From Archilochus colubris (lineage: Eukaryota > Chordata > Aves > Apodiformes > Trochilidae): a DNA stretch of 64,000 nt. A program made the position numbers and the translations under genes. Where the stretch lies: the NCBI GenBank assembly GCA_023079485.1, contig CM041083.1, positions 155,948,552 to 156,012,551 on the forward strand, written 5' to 3'. This document shows positions 35,751 to 47,339 of this stretch, piece after piece (within the stretch, counting starts at the first letter, position 1; every line of letters starts with the position of its first letter). The notes below the pieces were generated by a model that saw only the letters and a list, made by a program, of their open reading frames with translations, was not told the DNA's origin and searched no databases.

Positions 35751-36347
35751 ACATGCAATCAGCAATCCTTGCTAACTGGGGAGGTCCCATTGACTGGAGG
35801 ATAGCAAATGTGGTGCTCATCAATAACAAGGGCCAGAAAGAGGATCCAGGGAACTACTGGCCAGCATGTCTACCACCTGCTGTGGAAGGTTATAGAGATC
35901 ATACTGAGTAGCATCAAGTGGAATGTACAGGACAACCAGGTGATTGGGCCCAGTCATCATGGATCTTGCTTAACTAACCTTTTCTCCTTCTATGACCAGG
36001 TGACCAGCTTAAAAGATAAGGAAAAGGCTGTGGGTGATGTCTATCCAGAATTCAGTATAACCTTTGACACAGTTTCCCATAGTAATGTCCTGAAGAAACT
36101 GTTTGCTCACGGCTTGCATGGGTTTATGCTTTGCTGGGTAAAAAAATTGGTTGAGTGGTTGGGCCCAAAGAGTTGTGGTGAATGGAGTTAAATCCAGCTG
36201 GCAGCCACTCACAGGTGGTGTTCTCCAGGCCTTAGTATTGGGGCCAGTTCTCTTTGACCTCATTTTCAGAGATCTGGATAAGGGGATTGAGTGCACCCTC
36301 AGAAAGTTTGCAGACGATACCATCTTGACTAACTCTGCTTACCTTTA
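35751..36347 (+). mobile_element. CR1 with internal inversion, part 2: N-terminal RT, plus strand
   Basis: Reads on the plus strand from 'cttgctaactggggaggtcc' through KEDPGNYWPACLP and SFYDQVTSLKDKEKAVGDVY. Motif A appears as PEFSITFDTVSH, where the usual Asp before FS is Glu. It ends with motif [11 protein letters not shown], at about 36335. The catalytic-site change and stops make it inactive. Part 1 resumes within a few bases of this end point in CR1 coordinates, so the two parts are one insertion whose 5' half is inverted. Confidence 0.88.
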
Positions 36348-36406
36348 AGAAGATCATTCCACAAACACACTATTTTCTAAATTAATGCTTGCCAGGGAAA
36401 TCTATT

Positions 36407-36426
36407 AAAAAAAAAAAAAAAAAAAA
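36407..36426. repeat. Poly(A), 20 bases
   Basis: An uninterrupted run of 20 A, 60 bases after the CR1 piece. Confidence 0.9.
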
Positions 36427-36983
36427 GCATGGTAATACTTATCAATAGATCATGATTTGTGGAGCTAGGAGGCAGTACAGATAACCTACGTGTACTAATA
36501 ACAAGTGGACACAAATCAATCGTAATCCTAAAATAACCAAGCTTCTACATTCAATTATTTTTTTAAAGTGCTCTTAAGAAAAGATGAAAATTATCTTAAT
36601 AATTAATAATTATAAATGTCAATATAGCTGTTGATAAAAGTAGATAAGAAAATATTTGGAAAATTTAGCATATATGAACCAGAAGGTCAGTATTATATGA
36701 AACCCATTGTGTTAAGGGAATTAGTTAATGAATTTGCTGAACCACTTACAATTATATAGCAGGCTTTATGGATCTACAAGAAAATACCAAAGGAATTTAG
36801 TAAAAAAGAGCAATAGCAGTAAAATCTCTAATTAGGCTTCAGTTCAGTATCCTAGAGGACATAAAGGTTTATATGCCTGTATAATTTAAACCTCAGTTTG
36901 AGAGAAAATGAAATTTAGAGTAAAAAGCAAAATATGATGAGGTTAATGAGATGGTGGAAACAGCATGTTTTGATTTTAGGGAG
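36427..36983. other. No gene seen
   Basis: AT-rich sequence without recognised features. Confidence 0.55.
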
Positions 36984-37217
36984 TTTGATAGAGATTTCGG
37001 TTAGGTCTTAGGAAGAAATTCTTTCCTTTGAAGGTGGTGAAACACTGAAAGAGATTGCCCAGAGGAGTAGTGGATGTCCCCTCTCTGGAGGTGTTCAGGG
37101 CCAGGTTGGATGGGACTTTGAGAAACGTGGTATATTGGGAGGTGTCCCTATCTGTGGAAAGAGCATTGGAACAAGATGAAATTGTCCCTTCCAACCCAAA
37201 CCATTTTGTTATTCTGC
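36984..37217 (+). mobile_element. CR1 LINE 3' end, plus strand
   Basis: End of ORF2 and 3' UTR: 'tcttaggaagaaattctttc', 'gaggagtagtggatgtcccc', 'ctctggaggtgttcagggcc', 'attgggaggtgtccctatct' and 'tgtcccttccaacccaaacc', with a decayed tail. 5'-truncated. Confidence 0.93.
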
Positions 37218-37756
37218 AATATCCAGCCCATTTTGCAAAAATAATGCTCTATTTCAAAAAACTTTGAGAGAGGGAGACAGATTGCTGTGAGTGGTTCTTG
37301 CTCACTTTTATTCCGACACTCAAAGCAGAAAATAAAATGCAGAAATCCAGAAATCCAGCAACTCGAGTTAGCCCCATCAGTGCAGAACAAAAAAAAAGAT
37401 AAAAAGCCCAACCATATGTTTACTAAGATTAATTTTCAAACTCACAGTCAATGGCAAGAATAATATGAGCTTTTAAAGTTAATTTATAATGAAGATTAAT
37501 ATAGGAGTTGGAATTAGTAATTTCTTCTATATTAAACTACTTTTAGAAATCTATTGATTGTCTTGCTCTGAGAAAATTTAACGGAAATGACTTCAATATA
37601 GTTGGATTTCCACAAGCCTCATGTTAATTATGACTTCCAAGATTTATATCTGTCATTCCAAAAAAAGAAAAGTCACAAAAGGTGGGACAAATATGGATTA
37701 ATGAGTTACATGCTTATCAGCCATCTTAAAAGCCACACAAAATTCCTCATACTTAC

Positions 37757-37867
37757 CTTGAGGTGGTTCTGATTCTCATACTTGGTCTCTGACAATGAAA
37801 ACTCTTCTACCAGAGCTCATTTTACTCCTTTTCCCAGAAACAGATGCTTTTTTATTAACAGATTGTA
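37757..37867 (-). other. Exon-like segment with strong splice-site matches, identity unknown
   Basis: On the minus strand the segment is preceded by CTACATTTTTTTTTAG, a strong acceptor, and followed by AAG|GTAAGT, a perfect donor, giving 111 bp. One frame is open from the acceptor through SVNKKASVSGKRSKMSSGRR and VFIVRDQV, then meets TGA 25 bases before the donor. A second, weaker donor (CAA|GTATGA) lies just before that TGA. Using it would give an 86-bp segment fully open in that frame. The peptide is basic and serine-rich. I do not recognise it and no partner exon is certain. It could be a real exon of a gene whose intron spans this window, a non-coding RNA exon, or chance. Confidence 0.3.
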
Positions 37868-38112
37868 CTAAAAAAAAATGTAGCAGAGTTAGATTAAAAT
37901 AACAGAAATGTAGAATTGGGAAACCATTATTTAGCATGAAAACTTGGGACTGCAAAATCATAGTTTAGGAATAATTGTATAAAGTCCTTGTCTTATAGCA
38001 GGAAAAAATCAATATTGTTGTAAAAATTGTATAGTGTAAAAACAACAAATAAAAATATATATTAAAAATAATTATTTCTATTAAAGAACGTTGTTTTGCT
38101 TTGTTTGGGTTC

Positions 38113-38129
38113 TTTTTTTTTTTTTTTTT
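38113..38129. repeat. Poly(T), 17 bases
   Basis: A run of 17 T following TTTG-rich sequence. Confidence 0.85.
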
Positions 38130-39190
38130 AATTAGCTTGAGATATGCATGCATGATTTTTGAGAAATTCTCATTTAGAGGGATATTTGAGATTTATTTTT
38201 TACTGTTTTCATTACAGGAAAACAGAGTCAGAAATCTCCTGCTTCATTTTCAGACGTATTAGTCCATGTCCTCACAGTATTGCTTTCCCTTCAGAACAGT
38301 ACATAAAGGCATTTCCCTCAGTCGCTCAAATGTCAAGCTCATTTCACCCTCTAGACCCCTCAGTAGAAAAGCCAATTTAAAACCATGCTCCAGTTCCTAA
38401 TCTGAAAAATGAGGATAACATTTTCCCACTGAAATTGTTCCTTTTTTTTTCTGCTTTTCCCCCTGTAATCTTCAGTTTTGAAGGGGAAAGGACTGTCTTT
38501 TATTATTTCAGGTTTTAGCTTTTCTAAAAATTTTTTATTTTAGGAAAAGTATTTTAATTTTGTTAGAAAAAATAATTTAGTCTTCTAAAACTAAATTTAA
38601 AAAATTGAATAAAAAATGAAAACTGTCAAAATATTTAGTCAGAAATATAAAAATGAAACACTAAATTGGAATCATTTTTACTAAAGCAAAAGTAAAATTT
38701 TCCATGGATGCTTTAAAATAAATATTTTTAAGTAAAACCATACAGAAGTCTTGATACATAATTTCATAATTCTTAATCAGTAATGGTTTCTTTTGTTTTA
38801 GTATCTACGATGAAAATTATCTAGAAACTATAAATCCTTATTGCTTTTTCTTGAACATTTAGCAGATACTTATAAAGAAATTAGAAAATCTTCTAAAATA
38901 ACTTACCTTTTAATTAAATATTTTTTTAAATGTATAAATGTACAAACATCTTTTTAGCTCTATGAATATAGTCAGCCCTAGTCCTCAATAAGATTTCAAG
39001 ATACAGATTAAAACCACTGGAAAATACTGAAATTATAATCAGATAGCACATAAGAGACTGGATTTAGCAGGTGAAAGGATCATTTTCCCACACTGAGAAA
39101 AACTTCAAAGTTAGGATTTTAATTAGAATATGCACTCCATGAGTGATCAGGCTCACAATACAGTGGGTATCCACAGAGCAGAAAACAGAT

Positions 39191-40020
39191 CACAGAAATC
39201 ACAGGAATCACAGATTGTTAGGGGTTGGAAGGGACCACAATTGATCATTGAGTCCAACCCCCCTGCCAGAACAGGAGCACTCAGTGTAGGTCACACAGGA
39301 ACTTACCCAGGTGGGTTTTGATTGTTTCCAGAGAAGGAGACTCCACAATCTCAATGGGCAGCCTGTTCCAGTGTTTTATCACCCTCACAGTTAAAAAGTT
39401 TTTTCTTAAATGATTACACAGAACCTCCTGTGCTCCAACTTGCATCCATTACTGCTTGTCCTGCCATTGGTCATCTCTGAGAAGAGCCTGGCTCCATTAT
39501 TCTGACACTCACCCTTTACATATTTGTAAACATCAATGAGGTTGCCCATCAGTCTCCTCCAAGCTGAAGAAACCCATCTTCCCCAGGCTTTGCTCATAAG
39601 GGAGATGTTCCACTCCTTAAGTCATCTTGATGGCTCTGTGCTGGACTCTCTCAAGCAGTTCCCCATCCTTCTTGAACTGAGAGGCCCAGAACAAGACACA
39701 ATGGATACTCCAGGTTGGCCTCACCAGGGCAGAGTAGAGGGAGAGGAGAACCTCTCTCAACCTACCAACCACTCCTCTTCTAATACACCCCAGAATGACA
39801 GTGACCTTCTTGGCCATGAGGGCACAGTGTTGGCTCATGGCCGTCCTTCTGTCCACAAGAACTTTTAGATCCCTTTCCTCTCTGCTGCTCTCCAACAGCT
39901 CAATCCCCAGCCTATACTGGTACCTGGGTTTGTTTTTTTTTCCCAGATGCAAGACTCTACACTTGCCCTTGTTATAATTCATTACATTTCTCCCTGCCCA
40001 ACTCTCCAGACTGTCTATTC
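39191..40020 (-). mobile_element. CR1 LINE, 5'-truncated, minus strand
   Basis: About 830 bp. The left edge has reversed tail-like units (CACAGAAATCACAGGAATCACAG) and the 3' UTR text 'ttggaagggaccacaattga' and 'gtccaacccccctgccagaa'. The right half keeps a 121-codon stretch of C-terminal reverse transcriptase on the minus strand (39617-39982), including [25 protein letters not shown] and [13 protein letters not shown]. Beyond that the frame breaks. The 3' UTR differs from the nested copy at 11208, so it is another subfamily. Confidence 0.94.
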
Positions 40021-41736
40021 TTTTTTTAAAAGGGCTTTCATTACATATTTTTTTCTGGAAAAGTAATCTGGGAAAGAAATAGGAAAAGCTGATTTTTTTG
40101 GTGCCTGCCTAGTTACTGTTTCCTCATCTTGTAGTCAAGAGCTACAAGACACATATCAAAGGGTAATAGCTAGAAATAAGAAAAGTTAGATGGGTTTTAG
40201 AACAGCAGAATCAGTAACAATGTTGAGAGTTAAAAGGTTCAGCTATGTTTGATTTTAAACAAGTACATGATAAAGGTTTAGTTTTGTGTCTTAATTTAAA
40301 AGTTGACCCAGAAGTCTCAGTGTGCTACTTTCTTGTCTGCCATACAGAAGCATAAGTAATAGTATATACCTGTGTCAATAAATACCAACAGTAAAAATGA
40401 GTGTGGTGTTTATGTTGGTTTTCTTTTTCTAACAAAGAAACAGCAATAGCAGCCTTCCTTTAAAAGAAAAGGAGCAGAAGCAAACAGTATTAGGCTGTGC
40501 TCAGAATCCCCCAGAAGTTTAATTTTCAGATTATTTATTTTATATGTTATTCTATTATAAAAAATATATCTTGAGAGCTGACAAATAGCTGTAAGTCCTA
40601 CAGGAACTATGTTTGGAGTGTATGTCTCGTTACAAGATTTCAGATTGATAGAACAAGAGTGTACAAAAAAAATCAAAATATAAAATTCAGCTCTAGAAGA
40701 TTCCATGTACTAAGACCCCCTGCAGCTTGACAGCTTGTCATGCAAAGGAAGGATAGAAGCTCATTTCAGTGTAAGCAATAAAAATAAAAAAACAACAAGA
40801 TGAACACTGTTATTTTCAAAAACAAAGTAATTCAGAATTAATTTCTAAGTTACAAAAAAAATAATAATTGATCTCATGAAAATATAAATTCAACATGTTA
40901 AAACTAAAATATCTTTTCACTTAAAATTTAAAAGAAAAAAATATGTGTGAAAAAAATAATTATTGTACTAAATTTATCTTTATTCTGATTAGCCCATTTC
41001 AGTAACAATATTGAAGATTTTAAAGGTTAATTAGGCTAAGGATGATTCTGTATTATGTAAAATTGATTTTGAAGGACTGCTCATAAGAACTTCAGCAGAT
41101 GGCAATAATTTTGTCCTTGAAAGAAAATTACTTGCAAGAATCTCATCTTAAGATTTCATGAAAGTGACATCCTAGTATTTTCTGTATGACCATAATAACT
41201 TAACAGTTTTAATAGTTTGATTATTTAATAGTAAAAACCCCAACTCTTTGTAAAGAATTAAATGGAAATGCATTTAGAACATAAAAAACTGCTGTTGTTT
41301 TCATTTATTTTGTCTTTTAAAATCCAATGGTTTGTGCTCCCTCTAATGGTAATGAAAGAGCAATTCTTTATAGCAAGAACTATCTGCTAAAGGCAACTAG
41401 GATACACAAAATATTTAAACAAAGAATTTGTAGTACATTAACTTTTGGACAAAGTCCAGCTGCACCAGAATACACTTGCAACACAGAAAAATCTTCTCTA
41501 GCCAGAGAAGAAAAATACTAGTCTGGGGAGATATGATCCCTTTCCAAATATTCTAAAATGAGAATGAAAAAGTTCTTCCTTAAAAACAAGGAACAAGAAA
41601 CCCCTTTCAGGTCACCTGGTGACCTAAAAAACCTCTTGATAATCACAAATTCTGTACACACTTTCTGCAACACTATGTAGCTCCTACCCATTGAAGTCAA
41701 ACACACAAATACTACTCTCTAAACTGGAATAATACT
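40021..41736. other. No gene seen
   Basis: AT-rich sequence; a 98-codon minus frame at 40410-40706 and smaller frames at 41327-41706 show no recognisable domain. Confidence 0.5.
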
Positions 41737-42428
41737 GATTTGACGGATGGACCACTCGTTGGATAAGGAACTGCCTGGTTGGTCACACCCAGAGAGTTGT
41801 GATCAATGGTTCAGTTTCTAAATGAAGAGTGATGAGTGGTGTTCCAGAAGGGTTGGTACTTGAACCAGTGTTGTTTAACATCTTTGTCAGCAGCATGGAA
41901 TATGGAATTGAATTGTACCCTCAGCAAGTTTGCTGATGACATCAAACTGTGCAGTGATGTCAACACGCTAGAGGGAAGGCATGACATCCAGAGGGACCTT
42001 GACAGGCTTGAGAAGTGGTCTCTGCAAACTGCATGAAGTTCAACAAGGCCAAGTTCAAGGTTCTCCATCTGAGCCAAGGCAATCCCATGCCCAAATGCAG
42101 GTTGGGAGGAGAAAGGATTGAGGACAGTGCTGAGGAGGACTTGGAGGTGATGGTGAACCAGGAGCTTAACAGGAGACTTCAGTGTGCTCTTGCAGCCCAG
42201 AAAGCCAATCGTGGTTTAGGCTGCATCAAAAGAAGAATAAAGAGCTGGTCAAGGGAGGTGATTCTCCCCCTCTACTCTGCTCTAATGAGACCCCACCTGG
42301 AGTTTTGTGTCTAATTCTGTGGTCCCTAACATAAGAAGGACACAGAGCCCCCTGAGTATGTCCAGAGGAGGGCCACTAAAATGATCAGTGGACCGGAGCA
42401 CAGCCCCTGTGAAGACAGGCTAGGCAAA
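41737..42428 (+). mobile_element. CR1 LINE central fragment, plus strand, lacking both ends
   Basis: Runs from 'ggatggaccactcgttggat' (just after RT motif A) through [20 protein letters not shown] (motif C intact), [18 protein letters not shown] and [20 protein letters not shown] to 'tggaccggagcacagcccct'. A frameshift lies near 41930 and another near 42040. The 3' part of ORF2, the 3' UTR and the tail are missing, which is unusual for a LINE copy and points to a later deletion. Confidence 0.92.
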
Positions 42429-43989
42429 AAGTAGTACAATCAGTCAAAATGGTATATGATGATACTGGCTCAGAAATCAATGATTTAAGATCTACAACCC
42501 TTACTAAGATTACACTTAATGAAAAATCTCCCAGAAATCAAAGCAAATTAATACTGATCATTAGCATACCATATAGACAAGAGAAGAGTAATGAGTGGAA
42601 AAAATATGAAAAAGTCACACAGCATTTTGCCTACCCAGATATTTAGTGTACAAATACAGAAAACAGGGGCTCTGTGAAAAGAACAAGTAGTCCTTAATAA
42701 AATTCTTACTAATTATTCGGAATTAATCTCATTTCATGAACACATTTATGAATCTGAAAGTACTGCTACGTCTGAGTAGTACAAGCTAAATAGCTTACCC
42801 CTGATTGTGTAAACAGTAAAGAAACCAGGACACCTAGGAGAAACATACAGGAATTAAAAAGTTGGTTCTCATGCTGCTTAGAAACACCCAAAGAAAACCC
42901 TCAACCACAAACAACAAAAAAGCAAGCAAACAAAAACCAAAACCAAATTAGCTACAGCTTTAGATAGATCAGTGGCTAGTATTGTATTATACACAAGTAC
43001 AGCTGTTAGAAGCAAGTTATTTAAACGTAAGATTTTAATGAAACCTTACTCTTATTCTGAAATTACATTTGTAATTAGATTTCTGATTCTGGAAGTCCAA
43101 GGTTTTTGCTCTCCAGGTGATGAGCAGAAAGGCACAGCTCTCCAATGCCAACTCTCTGCTGCAGGTAACCCTCTGCTGCCAACTTGCCCCTCACCAACTC
43201 TCCAACTTTTCTATATTTCCAGCTCTCTGAGGGGACAACTCTATGTGGGTATTGTGCTCCTGTGCCACTCCTTTCTGCCAGACCATGGGGCTGCACTGTT
43301 TTTCCTCCCTGCATATGGGGGACTCTGTAAAGCCCTTGAACATTGGTGGGGGCTCTGTGGGGTGCTGCAGGGAGACCTGAGTGCCTGTAAACCAGTGGTC
43401 TCTTGTGGGAGGAAGAAGGAGAAGCCAGTGAACTCATTCCTACTTTGTCTGTAGTATGCACTGCATTAGGGGGAGAGGGAAGAGACGCAGAGGCATGGAG
43501 GACCTGTTGAGGTAGCTCAATAGGGAGGGCAAGGATGAGCAGCAAAAACTGGGTGACAGTGAAAAGTGTTGTGGGGGTGTCATCTGCAGATCTGCGTTGA
43601 GTTGTTTGGGCAAAGAGTCAGAGGTGTAGAAGCATCACTCAGAAAGCTGACAGCAGACAGCTGGTGTTGGACAGTTGTCCTAGACCCACAGATGAGACAG
43701 TAACAACTATCTCTCTGGACTTAAACCATAAATAATAAGCTTTATCTGACTCTTACATGAAAGCACCATGGACTCACAGTGTTTTCTTCTCTTTTCATTT
43801 TTTAATCAGGCGCAGCTCTAATTTATACTTTTGATTTTGAATATCAAAATTTCCAGTCAACAGCAGGCAGGTGTTTTGCATGTAGTCCTTGTACCAAGGC
43901 TCAGCCTTGATTTTTCCTTAATGGTATCACTTCCTATTTTTCTTCCGTAACAATTTTAATACACTATTAAAGCTTAAGAAGGGCTCACA
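42429..43989. other. No gene recognised; contains a GC-richer block
   Basis: The first 550 bp are AT-rich. A/C-rich low-complexity sequence lies at 42893-42950. The block at 43080-43690 is listed separately. Confidence 0.5.
43080..43690. other. GC-richer block with overlapping open frames, identity unknown
   Basis: Clearly richer in G and C than its surroundings, with several CTCTCCAA-type phrases near 43135-43205. A plus frame of 160 codons (42972-43454) and a minus frame of 156 codons (43075-43545) overlap here. The plus frame is rich in Cys and Leu, the minus frame in Ser, His and Pro. Neither resembles a known family, and long overlapping frames on both strands are expected in stop-poor GC-richer DNA. 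It may be an old repeat or a non-coding exon. Confidence 0.3.
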
Positions 43990-44505
43990 GTATGTCATGT
44001 AAGGAAAATTTATAGCTCTATTGTGAGAGTCCACTGATCTCACTGGTTGGAATTTGCCACAAAAGGACAATTTTAAAGTGAATAAGCCATGGCTAAGGTG
44101 GCTCAGTGATGTCTAGAGAACACATTAGACAGCCCCCTCCAGGCGAACCTGTTTTCAATAGCTCTGATGCTAATGGACCTGGCTTGGCCTGAGCAGAACT
44201 GGGGGAGTGCCCGGAAGGAGATAAGAACTGACAGCCGTGGCTGCTTTGTTGCCTCGACCCACTGGCATCTCTCATCGGGCCCTATCCAGGATCAGCACCA
44301 TCTTGAAGAAGCTCGCTGAACAGCTGGGCCCCTGGTGGTGACACTCTCTCTCTCTCTCTCTCTCCTTTTCTCTCTTTCATATCTTCTCCTCTTCCTCTCT
44401 CCCTCTTTTGTCTGGCAATCATTTGCTTGTGCCAATTGTCAAAAAAAGTCTGCTTGCACCCGACCTTTGATGGTTGGACTTTAATGTTACGAATCCAAAA
44501 CCAAA
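43990..44505 (+). mobile_element. Probable LTR-type repeat with a CT microsatellite, plus strand
   Basis: A GC-richer block with 'ccatggctaaggtggctcag', 'gcctcgacccactggcatct', a (CT)n run and an end reading 'tgcacccgacctttgatggt'. The style, with a GC-rich middle and a pyrimidine-rich downstream part, recalls avian LTRs. No clean TG...CA pair, TATA box or target duplication was identified. The edges and the strand are tentative. It has no retroviral coding sequence beside it. Confidence 0.4.
44344..44364. repeat. (CT)n microsatellite
   Basis: About ten CT units within the LTR-like block, continuing into looser pyrimidine-rich sequence to about 44410. Confidence 0.9.
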
Positions 44506-46689
44506 CCAAAAAAAAAATTTAATTTTACTCCAGACTGTAACACCTATAGTTTTGTCTGTGCCTAAAGAAGATACCACTTTTGTCTCTGCATTACAGGAAT
44601 ATCAGTAAAATATGAAGATACTGTAATTTTTTCAGGTATATTTTAGTTTTCTGCATATTCTTCAGAGGCAAAAATTTAGGGCAACACTCAATTCTACTAT
44701 ATAGAAATCAATCTTGCTAAATAAGTGAGAAATCCATGGCACTCAAACCTCATGTGGATTCTATGCTCTAGATATCATGATTGCTATAGAGTTGTTTTTG
44801 CAAACATAATCTTACAATATTACATATTCCTGTGGCTTTCCCTTTTCCTTTTCAGTACATTATACCCTTACTCTGCACCCCAAAAACCTGGTTGCTTAAA
44901 ATTATCAGAAAATGGCACAAACGTATTGCACAATTTTTCAGATAAAAGCCTACTAAATGCCCACTAAAGCCTACTAAATACCTGAGGACAGAACACTTTT
45001 GATTTCTCGGAAAAAAATCTGAAAGAAACACCCAAACCATGGCAACACTGAAAGCTTTGTAACACTCTACATTATGACACACTACATATTTGAAAATGTG
45101 CCTGCATCCACGAATCATGGTGAAAAATATATACATATAAACATATATATATATATTGGCAGACATATTATCCTTGATACACTAGTTAGAGTTTTAAACA
45201 TGGTAGAAATCTAAATCAAAGTAAATCAGCTTCTAAATCTAAGAGGTTTCTCAACCAGCAACTCAAACATTGTTTGGAAGTTGAAGCTGAAAGAAGCAGC
45301 TGTTCTCTTTATTTCTTCTGTGTTCTCCTTTAATAAGAAACTCTCTTTAGAGGCACAGCTGATGTTACATAAGGATGTTATAAAATATCAGCTATGCCTC
45401 TCTTGAAGGCTGGATTTAAACCTGTTTTAAAGGAGCTGGGTAGTAATTCACTATAGATTACAGAAATTGCTATTGCCCTCTAACCAGCCATCTCCCTAGG
45501 TGAATAAGTACCCTTCAGTAATCTATGCTCTAAAATAAAACATAATCTCTCAAGAGTTTTTCCTGGAACAGCACCTATCAGCATCCAAAAACTGCAATAG
45601 ATATTAACGACAATAACAAGCATGAGCAGAGATGCCTTTGATTGCTGTATTTGCAATTCTTCCCTAGCCTAGTTTTCTGATTAACTCAGATTTCAGAAAT
45701 AGCAAGAAAAGAGGACATGCTAATACAAAGGATGTGAGTTATGCACAAAGTTCTTGATTGCATTCCACAGTTCTTTAATGTTCTTCCTGGGGAGGGGTGG
45801 GAGGAAAATTTCTACTACAAGTACAGCAATTTGACAAAGGTTATTTTTTCACTTCTCTTCCTATAAATTAATATTTAATTTATTTTCCTAGTTACTTTAT
45901 AATCTCCAGGAAGCCTTTGTAGATGCATTTTGTTTCATTTAATTTTGTTCTTCTCTCCTAAATATAAAATATCTACTCATCCTTTATTATATTCACAGCC
46001 AACCCAAGTCATTATAAATTTGCACATAGATTTCCATTTATTTTGTATGAAGATAAAGTATAAGCTACAGCTATTAAATGCAATAATAAAGTTTAGAAAT
46101 TTTGCTATACTTGGTTGAAATTCTATTTATAATCTAATAGCATGAAAGAGTTGAAGAAGGAATTAATCCGATGTTCAATTCACAGAGATAAACTGGTCAG
46201 CTACTGTGCTAATTTTTGTTCTTAATCAGTAATTAACATAGCCTAGTGATATGTTTACTATATTAAGAAATGTAATTGAGTAAAAGTTTGTGATATGCCA
46301 TAGATTCAACGTCCCATGGCTACTAGTTAATATCTTCTATTGATGTCATAAGATTTTATGCTTACACAATTAATCTACTTCATGACTTACTTGCAAAGCT
46401 TTAGCGCAAGAGTTCAGGGTACAGAGTTACCTTTACATTTTCAGGTCCATTAGCTCATGGAGCTAATAAATATGGTTTCTATATTTGTAAGTACTGAAGT
46501 CCATTCTCAGTTACAATCAGTATTTGTAACACCCTTTCACTTCCATCACTATAATTTAGTTACGTAGAGTAGAAGACAAGCTTTTAATTTCCTGAACAGA
46601 CCTACTTACCTTTGGTGAAGATAATTATTACGTTACCATACAGTGTTGATATAGTTTGTGTTTCTGTCTTATGACGAGCAATAAGGGTA
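44506..46689. other. Mostly unique AT-rich DNA
   Basis: No element recognised. It holds an (AT)n tract at 45125-45156. The 104-codon minus frame at 44852-45166 partly overlaps that tract and is not credible. Confidence 0.5.
45125..45156. repeat. (AT)n tract
   Basis: Alternating A and T broken by ACA; ordinary microsatellite. Confidence 0.85.
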
Positions 46690-47118
46690 ACAAGTTTCTA
46701 CAAGTTTAACAAAGTGCCATGAAGATCACCAAGGCATGTCTCTTGTAAGGAAAGGCTGAGAGAGCTGGGACTCTTCAGCCTAAAGAAAAGACATCTCAGG
46801 AAGGATCTCAGAAATGTATATTATTATCTGAAGTGAAGATTCAAAGCAGATGGAGCCAAGCACTTGTCAATGGTGCCCAGTGGCAGGGCACAAAATGAAG
46901 CACAAGAGGTTCCATCTGAAGAAAGAAGTAAAAGCTTCTTTCACTGGGAAGACTGTGAACTCACTGCTCTTGGAGATCTTGTAAAATTGTCGGCACATTG
47001 TCCTGGGCAACATGCTCTAAGTGAGCCTATTGGGACTGCCAGATCAAGTGACCTTCAAATATCTCTTCCAAGATCAATCTTAGAAAATCCAGTCTCAACT
47101 ATTCTGTGATTCTTTGAA
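46690..47118 (+). mobile_element. CR1 LINE 3' part, diverged, plus strand
   Basis: Recognised by 'gaaaggctgagagagctggg' and 'actcttcagcctaaagaaaa', followed by 'ggtgcccagtggcagggcac' and a tail of ATTCTGTGATTC. The middle is well diverged. Its 3' UTR carries 'gggcaacatgctctaagtg', a different subfamily from the copies at 28386 and 32819. Confidence 0.88.
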
Positions 47119-47339
47119 GAAAGCATACAGCCTAGCCTCCGTCTGAGTGTAAAACTGCTTACTTTTATGAAAAATATATTTTTTATGAAATCAGAATATA
47201 TATCCAGAAAAGCTTCCCAGCCTTAGTACAATTTATGTTTACTCTTTTGTAGAAAAGTGAGACAATAGAATTTTACATTTTTCTCCTGGATTACCTTTTG
47301 GAATAGTAAAGTTTATAGATTTTTTGGGCTGGAGTTTAC

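Larger units (their letters stand above)
37218..39190. other. Mostly unique AT-rich DNA
   Basis: Very AT-rich between about 38500 and 39000. Holds the exon-like segment at 37757-37867 and a poly(T) at 38113; nothing else was recognised. Confidence 0.5.

Noticed and set aside
44852..45166. 104-codon minus-strand frame
   Set aside because: It overlaps an (AT)n tract that yields a Tyr/Ile-repeat N-terminus and has no recognisable domain.
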